The notes beneath the pieces are model-generated. The model was not told the DNA's origin. It saw nothing but the letters and a program-made list of their open reading frames with translations, and ran no database searches. A DNA stretch of 25,267 nt, taken from contig DMJL01000015.1 in NCBI GenBank assembly GCA_003451785.1, positions 1 through 25,267 of the forward strand, in the 5' to 3' direction. Below, piece after piece: positions 14,316 through 21,356 of this stretch (its first letter is position 1; each line of letters begins with the position of its first letter). This stretch comes from Bacteroidales bacterium. GTDB lineage: Bacteria; Bacteroidota; Bacteroidia; Bacteroidales; UBA7960. Position numbers and translations under genes: made by a program.

Positions 14316-16318
14316 TATAGTTTTATTTTTTGTAATACAATACCGCAAAGTGCAGGCAGATAAAGTTTTAGGGTTTCTTTTCCTTCAATCATCGAAGTAG
14401 GATAGAGCATTTGGGTGTCAATACGGGCAAAGCCGCCAAAATGCAGGCTATCGGTAGTTAACAAGATTCTGTATTTTCCTTTAGGTACTTCTATCTCAAA
14501 ATCTTCGGTGGATTCGAATGGATTGAAATTGAATGCAAAAATAAATCCACCCCTTTCAAAAACAATTATTTGGCTATCAATATGTTCTGCAACTTTATTT
14601 ACACTGGCAAAGGAAAGAAGTCTTGTTTTGTTCACAAGCCCGACCATCTCCCTATCGAAGTTGCCAAGCATACAATAATTTAGGTTTTCATCCATCAGAA
14701 GACTCCACTGCCGCCGAGCATGATGGTACGACCAATTGTTGTCGGCTCTGGGAAAGTCTATCCATTCCGGATGCCCAAATTCGTTGCCCATAAAATTCAG
14801 GTAGCCGTTGCCGGCTGTAGCAAGGGTAATAAGTCGGATCATCTTATGCAGCGCTAAGCCATTGCTTACTACCAAATTGTTGTGGTCAATCCTCATGTGC
14901 CAATACATCTCTTGGTCAATGAGCCAAAAAATCAAGGTTTTGTCGCCCACAAGTGCTTGGTCGTGCGATTCGGCATAATGCACGGTTTTTTCATCGGCTC
15001 TTTTGTTGGTGAGTTGGTAAAACATTTCGCCCACATGCCAGAACTGAACCCTTTGTTCGCGAATGGTGCGAATCCAATAATCGGGCAAACCCATTGCCAA
15101 GCGGTGCGAAAAGCCAATACCGCCTTCCTTTTGTGGCAAAGCCAAACCCGGATAACCGCTCATTTCTTCGGCGATGGAGAGTGCATGGGGGTTTACTTCT
15201 CCTATAAGCTTGTTGGCTAAATACAAGTAGGCAATGGCATCCTCGTCTTGGTTTTCGTTGAAATATTGGCCATAGTCCATGAAGTTGATACCCAAACCGT
15301 GGTCGCGATACAACATACTTGTAACCCCATCGAACCGAAAGCCATCAAAACCATATTCCTCCAACCAAAACTTGCAATTAGACAACAAGAAGTGCAGCAC
15401 TTCATTTTTTCCGTAATCAAAGCATCTGCTATCCCAGGCTTGATGGTTGCCACGCTCACCATCATGAAAAAACTGATACAAAGTGCCATCGTATCTGCTT
15501 ATTCCTTCAACTTCATTTTTTACCGCATGGCTATGCACCAAATCCATTATCACCCTTATTCCCAAACCGTGCGCATCGTCAATCAGGGCTTTAAGCTCTT
15601 CGGGGGTTCCAAATCTGCTTGAAGCTGCAAAGAAACTGCTAACATGATAACCAAAGGAGCCGTAATATGGATGTTCTTGAATGGCCATTAATTGGATGGT
15701 GTTGTAACCGGCTTTGTGAATATATGGAAGAACCGACACTCGAAATTCTTCCCATGTACCCACTTTGTATTCTTCGGTGGCCATACCTGCATGGGCTTCG
15801 TAGATTAATGGAGCTTCGGATGTTCCAGAAGGTGGTGGATTTTTCCAATTATAGCTCCGGGCAGGTTTCCAAACTTGAGCACTCCATACATGGTTCGTTT
15901 CATCCTGCACCACTCGGCGCGCCCATGCAGGTATGCGCTCGCCATAACCGCCGGCATATACAATAAAAAGTTTATACAAACTACCATGCGTCAAAATATC
16001 GTCTCCAACAACAAGTAATTCCCAATTGCCACCATCCAGTCGGTTGAAACGAAATCTCTCCAAAGGCTTCCAATCCGAAAAGTCGCCAATCAGATACATT
16101 TCTTCAACATTGGGAGCCCACTCACGCACAACCCAAGTCGATTCAGTGCGGTGCAAGCCATAGTACAAGTGTCCGTTGGCAAAATCGTATAAAGTTTTTC
16201 CTTGGGTAAGCTCTTGCTCTTTTGCAAGGGCATGATTTATGCGATGTATTATTTTACCCGAAAAGGGGCTAAGGTATTCATCGGTAGTGGCAAAGAACCG
16301 GGGTTTCATGGATGGCAT
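14315..16318 (-). CDS. glgB: 1,4-alpha-glucan branching enzyme (GH13_8-like)
   Basis: 667 residues; the start could also be Met4. It makes alpha-1,6 branches in glycogen. N-terminal CBM48-like domain (about 55-150, with FSDWKP), then the GH13 barrel with four conserved regions: VIMDLVHSH (257-265), GFRFDGVTSM with the nucleophile Asp330, IAEEMSG with the acid Glu384, and YAESHDQ with Asp453. The short N-terminus and AEEMSG/SHDQ wording resemble the eukaryote-like GH13_8 branch, not the longer bacterial GlgB. No other glycogen gene is in the window. It is divergent from feoAB, with its own promoter box under a 10-bp inverted repeat. Confidence 0.94.
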   Translation of the reverse strand: MPSMKPRFFATTDEYLSPFSGKIIHRINHALAKEQELTQGKTLYDFANGHLYYGLHRTESTWVVREWAPNVEEMYLIGDFSDWKPLERFRFNRLDGGNWELLVVGDDILTHGSLYKLFIVYAGGYGERIPAWARRVVQDETNHVWSAQVWKPARSYNWKNPPPSGTSEAPLIYEAHAGMATEEYKVGTWEEFRVSVLPYIHKAGYNTIQLMAIQEHPYYGSFGYHVSSFFAASSRFGTPEELKALIDDAHGLGIRVIMDLVHSHAVKNEVEGISRYDGTLYQFFHDGERGNHQAWDSRCFDYGKNEVLHFLLSNCKFWLEEYGFDGFRFDGVTSMLYRDHGLGINFMDYGQYFNENQDEDAIAYLYLANKLIGEVNPHALSIAEEMSGYPGLALPQKEGGIGFSHRLAMGLPDYWIRTIREQRVQFWHVGEMFYQLTNKRADEKTVHYAESHDQALVGDKTLIFWLIDQEMYWHMRIDHNNLVVSNGLALHKMIRLITLATAGNGYLNFMGNEFGHPEWIDFPRADNNWSYHHARRQWSLLMDENLNYCMLGNFDREMVGLVNKTRLLSFASVNKVAEHIDSQIIVFERGGFIFAFNFNPFESTEDFEIEVPKGKYRILLTTDSLHFGGFARIDTQMLYPTSMIEGKETLKLYLPALCGIVLQKIKL

Positions 16319-16341
16319 CGATTTGTTGGTAGGTAGGATAA

Positions 16342-16374
16342 TTTTATCAAACCTACTGTATTTTTTTGATAAAA
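16342..16374. promoter_or_regulatory. Candidate operator over the glgB promoter: TTTTATCAAA/TTTGATAAAA
   Basis: Perfect 10-bp inverted repeat (16342-16351 and 16365-16374) with a 13-base spacer. The left arm overlaps the glgB -7 box (16348-16355) and the right arm lies in the -33 to -7 spacer. This places it on DNA, upstream of the transcript, and fits a repressor or activator dimer better than an RNA hairpin. Confidence 0.5.
16348..16355 (-). promoter_or_regulatory. glgB promoter, -7 box TAGGTTTG
   Basis: The minus strand reads TAGGTTTG, a full TAnnTTTG match 29 bases before the ATG at 16318. The -33 position has TTAG in place of TTG at 21 bases, so it may be a weak or regulated promoter. 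Confidence 0.55.
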
Positions 16375-16428
16375 GCTAAGCCCAGATGCCTTTTTTTTCT
16401 GCCATTGGCATAATTGTCATAATTCCTG

Positions 16429-16436
16429 TATTTTTG
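16429..16436 (+). promoter_or_regulatory. feoAB promoter, -7 box TATTTTTG
   Basis: Full TAnnTTTG match with TTG at 16405-16407, a 21-base spacer. The leader to the ATG at 16477 is about 35 nt. I see no convincing Fur box. Confidence 0.65.
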
Positions 16437-16476
16437 CCTTGTTTATATTTATTCTTAATAAAAATTACAGACTGCA

Positions 16477-18999
16477 ATGCTTCTCAGCGATCTGAAAGAA
16501 GGGGAAAAGGGTATAATCCTTAAAGTGAAGGGCCGCGGAGCTTTTCGCAAAAGAATTTTGGAAATGGGTTTTGTGCCAGGCAAGGAGGTAGATGTTATAA
16601 AGAAAGCACCTCTGCGCGATCCCATTGAGTATAGTATTCTTGGCTACAATGTTACCCTCAGAACTAATGAGGCACAGCTTATAGAAGTAGTTCCATTGTC
16701 GGAAAGTCAGATAGTGGATGAGAGGGAATTTGGTGGCACATTGCTGCTTGAGAGGCAAGGCAAAATTCCATCCCATGGAAAAACCATTAATGTGGCTTTG
16801 GTAGGCAATCCCAATAGCGGCAAAACTACTTTTTTCAACTACGCATCCGGCTCCCATGAGCGTGTTGGCAATTACAGCGGTGTAACTATAGAAGCCAAGG
16901 ATGCCAAAATGAAGCAAGGCGGGTATCAATTTCAAATCACTGACCTTCCGGGAACTTACTCCATCACTGCCTATTCGCCGGAAGAAATCTATGTGAGAAG
17001 TTTTATACAGGAGCAACTTCCTGATGTGGTTATAAATATTGTGGATGCATCCAATTTAGAGCGCAATCTTTATCTTACTTCACAGTTGATAGACATGGAT
17101 GTGAAGGTGGTAATTGCACTCAATATGTACGATGAGTTGCAAGCTTCGGGCGATTTGCTCGATTATGTTGCCTTAGGTAGGTTGATGGGCATACCCATAG
17201 TACCCACCATGAGCCACAAAGGCAAGGGAATAAAGGAAGTATTCGACAAAGTGATCGAAGTGTTCGAAGATCGAAACCCCGATGCGCGGCATATCCATAT
17301 TAACTATGGCGAAAGCATGGAAGGTTCGATAAAGATCATTCAGGATTTGATAAATTACCCCGGCAATCAGCATCTCACCGACCTTGTTTCAACTAGGTTT
17401 TTGGCCATAAAACTATTGGAAGACGACAAGGAAGTGGTGAAAAAGGTGATGAAGCATTGCCACAACCATGAGGAAATTATTTTCGCATCTACCAACGAAG
17501 CTAAAAAACTTGCCAAAGAATTTGGCGAAAGCCCGGAGTCAACCATAACCGACCTCAAATATGGTTTCATAACTGGTGCTCTCAAAGAAACTTTCAAGAA
17601 AAACAAGGCATCTGAACGCAAAGCCAGTGAGGTGATTGATACCCTCATAACCCATAAACTGTTTGGGTTTCCGATATTTTTGTTTTTCATGTGGTTGATG
17701 TTTTCGGCCACTTTTTGGTTGGGTAGTTTTCCAATGGAGTGGATAGAAGCAGGTGTTTCTGCACTTGCAGAGTTTGTTGCTGGAATTATGCCCGAAGGAA
17801 CCCTCAAGGATTTGGTGGTAAATGGATTAATAAGCGGAGTAGGCGGTGTAATTGTTTTTCTTCCCAATATTGTATTGCTCTTCCTGTTTATAAGCATATT
17901 AGAAGACACCGGCTATATGGCAAGGGCAGTTTTTATCATGGATAAGCTCATGCACAAAATAGGTCTGCATGGCAAATCGTTTATACCGCTACTTATGGGG
18001 TTTGGTTGCAATGTACCTGCCATAATGGCTGCTCGCACACTTCCCAATCGAAACGATAGGCTGCTAACCATGCTTATCAACCCCTTTATGTCGTGCAGTG
18101 CCCGTTTGCCCATTTTTGTGCTGATGATAAGTGCTTTCTTCCCCGAAAACCAGGGAACCATGCTGTTTCTGATTTATTTGATTGGTGTGATGATTGCAAT
18201 AGGTATGGCAATCTTGTTTAAGAAAACACTTTTCAAGACTGCCGACTATCCATTTGTAATGGAGCTACCGCCCTATCGCGTGCCAACTGTGAAAACCACC
18301 ACCCGAAATATGTGGAGAAAGGCAGTGCATTATTTGCGCAAGATTAGCGGCGTTATATTAATCGCATCGTTGGTGATTTGGGTTTTGGGATATTTTCCCA
18401 ATGGTGAAAATTTCCACAAACAATTAACCACTGAAATAGAATCTATTACTGCAAACTACCAAACTCAAATAGCGCAATTGGCACCAACAGAACTCGAAGC
18501 TAAGCAAGCATTAGAGAACCAAATGGAACTAAGCATCAGAGAAGTAACCATTGCAGCCAACACACAAAGACTCGAAGCAAGCTTAATCGGACAAATCGGA
18601 CGATTTATTCATCCTGTAATGGAGCCTTTGGGATTCGATTGGAAAATGTCAATAAGCATTCTTTCTGGAATAGCAGCGAAGGAAATAGTGGTAAGCACGC
18701 TTGCCGTGCTATATCAGGCCGATGATGAAGGACAAACCGAGAATGTTTCTTTGGTGCAACGATTGCAAAACCAAGTCCATACCGAGGGTGCAAGAATTGG
18801 TGAAAAGGTTTTCAGCCCATTGGTAGCCTTTAGCTTTATGATTTTTGTTTTGCTCTATTTCCCTTGTATTGCAGTTTTTGCAGCCATTAGCAAGGAAGCA
18901 GGTCATTGGAAATGGGGAGTTTTTGCAGTGATTTATACCACTGGAGTGGCGTGGATAGCTTCGTTTTTAGTATTTCAAATAGGCAGTCTGATTTTCTAA
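16477..18999 (+). CDS. feoB: FeoA-FeoB fusion, ferrous iron transporter
   Basis: 840 residues. Residues 1-75 are a FeoA (SH3-like) domain: MLLSDLKEGEKGIILKVKGR with GYNVTLRTNEAQLI. A linker leads to the FeoB G domain: G1 GNPNSGKT (110-117), the G2 region GNYSGVTIE (131-139), G3 DLPG (156-159), G4 NMYD (216-219). The membrane part holds two gate motifs, FLPNIVLLFLFISILEDTGY with GFGCNVPA (conserved Cys), then SCSARLPIF. It imports Fe(II), the iron form found without oxygen. The fusion is frequent in Bacteroidota. The THX gene follows 103 bases later and may have its own promoter. Confidence 0.97.
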   Translation: MLLSDLKEGEKGIILKVKGRGAFRKRILEMGFVPGKEVDVIKKAPLRDPIEYSILGYNVTLRTNEAQLIEVVPLSESQIVDEREFGGTLLLERQGKIPSHGKTINVALVGNPNSGKTTFFNYASGSHERVGNYSGVTIEAKDAKMKQGGYQFQITDLPGTYSITAYSPEEIYVRSFIQEQLPDVVINIVDASNLERNLYLTSQLIDMDVKVVIALNMYDELQASGDLLDYVALGRLMGIPIVPTMSHKGKGIKEVFDKVIEVFEDRNPDARHIHINYGESMEGSIKIIQDLINYPGNQHLTDLVSTRFLAIKLLEDDKEVVKKVMKHCHNHEEIIFASTNEAKKLAKEFGESPESTITDLKYGFITGALKETFKKNKASERKASEVIDTLITHKLFGFPIFLFFMWLMFSATFWLGSFPMEWIEAGVSALAEFVAGIMPEGTLKDLVVNGLISGVGGVIVFLPNIVLLFLFISILEDTGYMARAVFIMDKLMHKIGLHGKSFIPLLMGFGCNVPAIMAARTLPNRNDRLLTMLINPFMSCSARLPIFVLMISAFFPENQGTMLFLIYLIGVMIAIGMAILFKKTLFKTADYPFVMELPPYRVPTVKTTTRNMWRKAVHYLRKISGVILIASLVIWVLGYFPNGENFHKQLTTEIESITANYQTQIAQLAPTELEAKQALENQMELSIREVTIAANTQRLEASLIGQIGRFIHPVMEPLGFDWKMSISILSGIAAKEIVVSTLAVLYQADDEGQTENVSLVQRLQNQVHTEGARIGEKVFSPLVAFSFMIFVLLYFPCIAVFAAISKEAGHWKWGVFAVIYTTGVAWIASFLVFQIGSLIF

Positions 19000-19052
19000 T
19001 GGTGATAGCGTAATGTGCAATTAATTGCCGTGACTTTTCCATTAGAAAAGGC

Positions 19053-19060
19053 TATATTTA
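19053..19060 (+). promoter_or_regulatory. Possible promoter box of the THX gene, TATATTTA
   Basis: Seven of eight positions match TAnnTTTG (final G is A), 42 bases before the ATG at 19103; the nearest TTG upstream has a 24-base spacer. Weak. Confidence 0.3.
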
Positions 19061-19102
19061 CACCATTGCAAAAAGAAGTAATCACTCAAACACACTACTA
19101 CT

Positions 19103-19240
19103 ATGGGAAAAGGAGACATGAAAACCAAAAGGGGAAAGATTTTTAGAGGCTCGTGGGGCAAATCCCGTCCACAAAAAGACGCAAAGCACATCAAGAATGT
19201 GGTGCCCGTGGCAGCTAAGAAACTAAAGGTAAAAAAATAG
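19103..19240 (+). CDS. 30S ribosomal protein THX
   Basis: A 45-residue, very basic protein starting MGKGDMKTKRGKIFRGSWGK and continuing SRPQKDAKHIKNVV, ending in a Lys-rich tail. This is the THX (bTHX) pattern: MGKGDxKTxxGKI-x-x-G-S-x-G-x-x-R. In Thermus, THX sits in a cavity at the top of the 30S head and stabilises the RNA packing. The gene is easily missed because it is so short. It lies downstream of feoAB on the same strand but is not functionally linked to it. Confidence 0.9.
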   Translation: MGKGDMKTKRGKIFRGSWGKSRPQKDAKHIKNVVPVAAKKLKVKK

Positions 19241-19363
19241 GCCTTTTGATGCCACACAAGAAAAGGAGACATTGCCCGTTTTTTTTTGTGTTGCATTTTA
19301 GCCCTTCATTATCGCTCAATATAGCCGTTGAATAAAACAAAACAAGTTGTTGTATAAGCGTTC

Positions 19364-19450
19364 AACCGCAAAGGGCGCAAAACATTTCGCAAAGTGCGCT
19401 AAGGATTTTCTTAGCGTCCATTGCGGTTTTACCTTGCGTTCCTTGCGTTT
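19364..19450. repeat. CGCAAAG-type intergenic palindromic element
   Basis: Outer arms AACCGCAAAGGGCGC (19364-19378) and GCGTCCATTGCGGTT (19414-19428) pair with two mismatches. Inner arms CGCTAAG (19397-19403) and CTTAGCG (19410-19416) pair perfectly. Several CGCAAA units lie on the left and TTGCGTT units, with direct CCTTGCGTT copies, on the right. From memory, elements of this wording recur between genes in many Bacteroidota genomes; function unknown. Confidence 0.65.
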
Positions 19451-19579
19451 GAGAAGTTCATCATAATCGGTTAAAATAGGCTCTGAGAGAAGTCCTTAAA
19501 AGTAGTGAAAGGTTCTGTTTAAAAATATTTTAAGGAAAATTTGCAAATCCGCCATGTAAAATATCCTTCTCTTCGGTAA

Positions 19580-19655
19580 GGATGACAAAATGCCAACGGA
19601 GATTGTCATCCCGAACGGAATGTTACAATTGTCGAAGCGAAGCATCTTTTAGGTT
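19580..19655. repeat. GTCATCCCGAACGG-type dispersed repeat
   Basis: Perfect 9-bp inverted repeat GGATGACAA (19580-19588) and TTGTCATCC (19603-19611), then CCGAACGGAATG and GTCGAAGCGAAGCATCTTTT. The wording resembles a family of short dispersed intergenic repeats (GTCATCCCGAAC...GAAGCATCT) found in Bacteroidota and other bacteria. Copy number in this genome cannot be seen here. Confidence 0.55.
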
Positions 19656-19717
19656 TTGGCGGTCATTGAGCAATTCGGTAAACTCATTATGGCACGAGTC
19701 GAAATGCCGCCAAACCT
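19651..19717. repeat. Imperfect inverted repeat AGGTTTTGGCGGTCATT/AATGCCGCCAAACCT
   Basis: Arms at 19651-19667 and 19703-19717 pair apart from two single-base bulges, with a 35-base centre. It directly follows the GAAGCATCTTTT end of the preceding repeat. It could be a separate small element or part of one larger mobile unit. Confidence 0.5.
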
Positions 19718-19812
19718 TAGCATTCTCAGAAGTTTTTCCCTTCCAATAAAATACAAACCACACCAAAATACATTGCATAAGGTGTAACCTTCCACATTTT
19801 ATTAGAGCAGAA

Positions 19813-19872
19813 CCCACTCCAACTCGGCAAGCTACGGAAACTGTTTTTCGTTGAGTTCAGAAATAGAGTGGG
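19813..19872 (-). terminator. Imperfect hairpin downstream of murD2
   Basis: CCCACTC (19813-19819) pairs with GAGTGGG (19866-19872), and AACTC (19821-19825) with GAGTT (19853-19857). It starts 16 bases past the murD2 stop. There is no proper T tract, so it may protect the 3' end more than terminate. Confidence 0.35.
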
Positions 19873-19887
19873 CAATTAAATAAATTG

Positions 19888-21276
19888 CTACAACTTGTTT
19901 ACCAAGCTTTTAAAAAACTCTCCTCGGTGTTCAAAATTTTTGAATTCATCATAACTGGAGGCTGCCGGCGAAAGAAGGCAGATGGAGTTAGCAGGCGTTA
20001 GTCGCACGGCTTGGTGGAAGGCTTTTGTAAATGTGCTGCAAAGAATACAAGTTTTATCAATCGTGCCATTTGCAAACAAACCTTCTTCATACATTCGCCT
20101 TCCTGCTGCACCCACAAACACAAGATTAGTAACGGTTGAGTTTCTCAGAAATTCCAACAATAAAGAAAAGTTCACTCCACGATCGTAGCCACCCAAAATA
20201 ATGGTGGAAGTTGCCGGCAGAGCTTTGATGGCAGCTATGGTAGATTCTGGAATAGTAGAAATGGAATCGTTGTAAAACATGATTTCCTTTCTCGTTCCCA
20301 CAAACTCCAAACGATGTGGCAGTCCTTGGAAGGTTTTCAGTCCATTCAAAATTTCCTGCTGGTCGAGATTCAGTTTATGCGCTACTGCAACGGCCGCACA
20401 AATATTCAATTTATTGTGCTCCCCCAGCAAGGATGCAGCATTGCAACCCCCATGGATTTCAAAACTCTTTCCCTGTTGGTTGATTATCAAATCTTCGCCA
20501 CTGCAATAAACATTATTCTCAAAACTGTTTGTGTTTCCTATTGACCAAAGTTCTGCTTTTGGCAAATTCTCATGCAAAAGTTGACTTATCTGCGCATTGG
20601 CTGGGTAGCAAATAAAAACATCTTCTTCACGCTGGTTTTTGGCAATATTCATCTTTGCAAGCTGATAGTGCTTGTAGCTGAGGTAGTGGTCGAGATGCTC
20701 TTCAAATATATTCAACAACACTGCAATATGTGGAGACACATTGGAGTGCTCCAATTGATGGCTGCTCATCTCAAAAACAATTATGTCTTTATCACCAATT
20801 TGACCCACCAAATCCAACGGTGGAATGCCAATGTTGCCTACGAGTTTCACACTTTTTCCAGCTTTTAGCAAAATGTGAAAAAGTAAATTGGTGGTAGTAC
20901 TCTTGCCTTTGGTGCCAGTAATTCCCACTACTTGGTTTCTGTAAAGATTCAAAAAAAGTTCCGTTTGCGAAACTAAATTCAAGTTGCAAGCTAAAGTATG
21001 CAAATCTTTTAGAGGCACACCGGGGGCTTTGACTACCATCTGGCACTCTATTACTTGTGATAGATAATTATCACCTGTGTGCAGCGTAATAGAAACATCG
21101 TTGTCTAACAAATGTAATACTTCTGGGTTAGGCTCCTTTTGGTCGAAAACTAAGATGCTTAGATTGGGCAGAACTTTGCGAATGGCATGGTAGGTAGATT
21201 GACCTTCGCGACCAAAGCCCAAGATGCCAAGCTTTTCAACACCCGAAAACAACTTTTGGAATTGCAACCAACTCAC
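19888..21276 (-). CDS. murD2: Mur ligase, probably UDP-MurNAc-L-Ala--L-Glu ligase MurD2
   Basis: 462 residues with the Mur ligase plan. A Rossmann-like N-terminus (LGILGFGREGQSTYHAI, 16-32) binds the UDP part, the ATP loop is GITGTKGKSTT (118-128), the central domain has EMSSHQLE, then HRLEFV, and the C-terminal ligase domain ends SPAASSYDEFKNFEHRGEFF. Ordinary MurD has NDSKATN and SPACASFD; here these read NDSISTIPEST and SPAASSYD. The divergence, together with the MurL-type neighbour, points to MurD2, which adds L-Glu and not D-Glu to UDP-MurNAc-L-Ala. Plain MurD is the alternative. A promoter box lies in the 80-base gap after murL, so it may be transcribed alone as well as with murL. Confidence 0.8.
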   Translation of the reverse strand: MSWLQFQKLFSGVEKLGILGFGREGQSTYHAIRKVLPNLSILVFDQKEPNPEVLHLLDNDVSITLHTGDNYLSQVIECQMVVKAPGVPLKDLHTLACNLNLVSQTELFLNLYRNQVVGITGTKGKSTTTNLLFHILLKAGKSVKLVGNIGIPPLDLVGQIGDKDIIVFEMSSHQLEHSNVSPHIAVLLNIFEEHLDHYLSYKHYQLAKMNIAKNQREEDVFICYPANAQISQLLHENLPKAELWSIGNTNSFENNVYCSGEDLIINQQGKSFEIHGGCNAASLLGEHNKLNICAAVAVAHKLNLDQQEILNGLKTFQGLPHRLEFVGTRKEIMFYNDSISTIPESTIAAIKALPATSTIILGGYDRGVNFSLLLEFLRNSTVTNLVFVGAAGRRMYEEGLFANGTIDKTCILCSTFTKAFHQAVRLTPANSICLLSPAASSYDEFKNFEHRGEFFKSLVNKL

Positions 21277-21321
21277 AATGTTAATGATTTAATTTTCACA
21301 AATTAAGATAATAAACGGCGG

Positions 21322-21329
21322 CAAAGGTA
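21322..21329 (-). promoter_or_regulatory. Possible murD2 promoter, TACCTTTG
   Basis: The minus strand reads TACCTTTGCC, a full TAnnTTTG match in the murL-murD2 gap, 45 bases before the ATG at 21276. The upstream TTTG is 16 bases away, a little short. Confidence 0.4.
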
Positions 21330-21356
21330 GGCAAATAGAAAAGCCCAAAGCACTAT

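Larger units (their letters stand above)
19241..19887. other. Mosaic repeat-rich intergenic gap
   Basis: No credible gene. From left to right it holds a CGCAAAG-type hairpin element (19364-19450), an inverted repeat GGATGACAA/TTGTCATCC leading into GTCATCCCGAACGGAATG (19580-19655), a long imperfect inverted repeat (19651-19717), and a hairpin after murD2 (19813-19872). A 64-codon minus-strand frame (19623-19817) covers these repeats and is probably not a gene, though it could be a decayed remnant. Confidence 0.6.

Noticed and set aside
16465..17016. 183-codon minus-strand frame opposite feoAB
   Set aside because: It overlaps the FeoA and G domains on the other strand; the translation has no recognisable domain.
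17367..17909. 180-codon minus-strand frame opposite feoAB
   Set aside because: A shadow of the FeoB coding sequence, Ser/Leu-rich, with no motif.
19623..19817. 64-codon minus-strand frame in the repeat-rich gap
   Set aside because: It is formed across the repeat and inverted-repeat elements, has an odd composition, and has no recognised domain. Best treated as repeat DNA.
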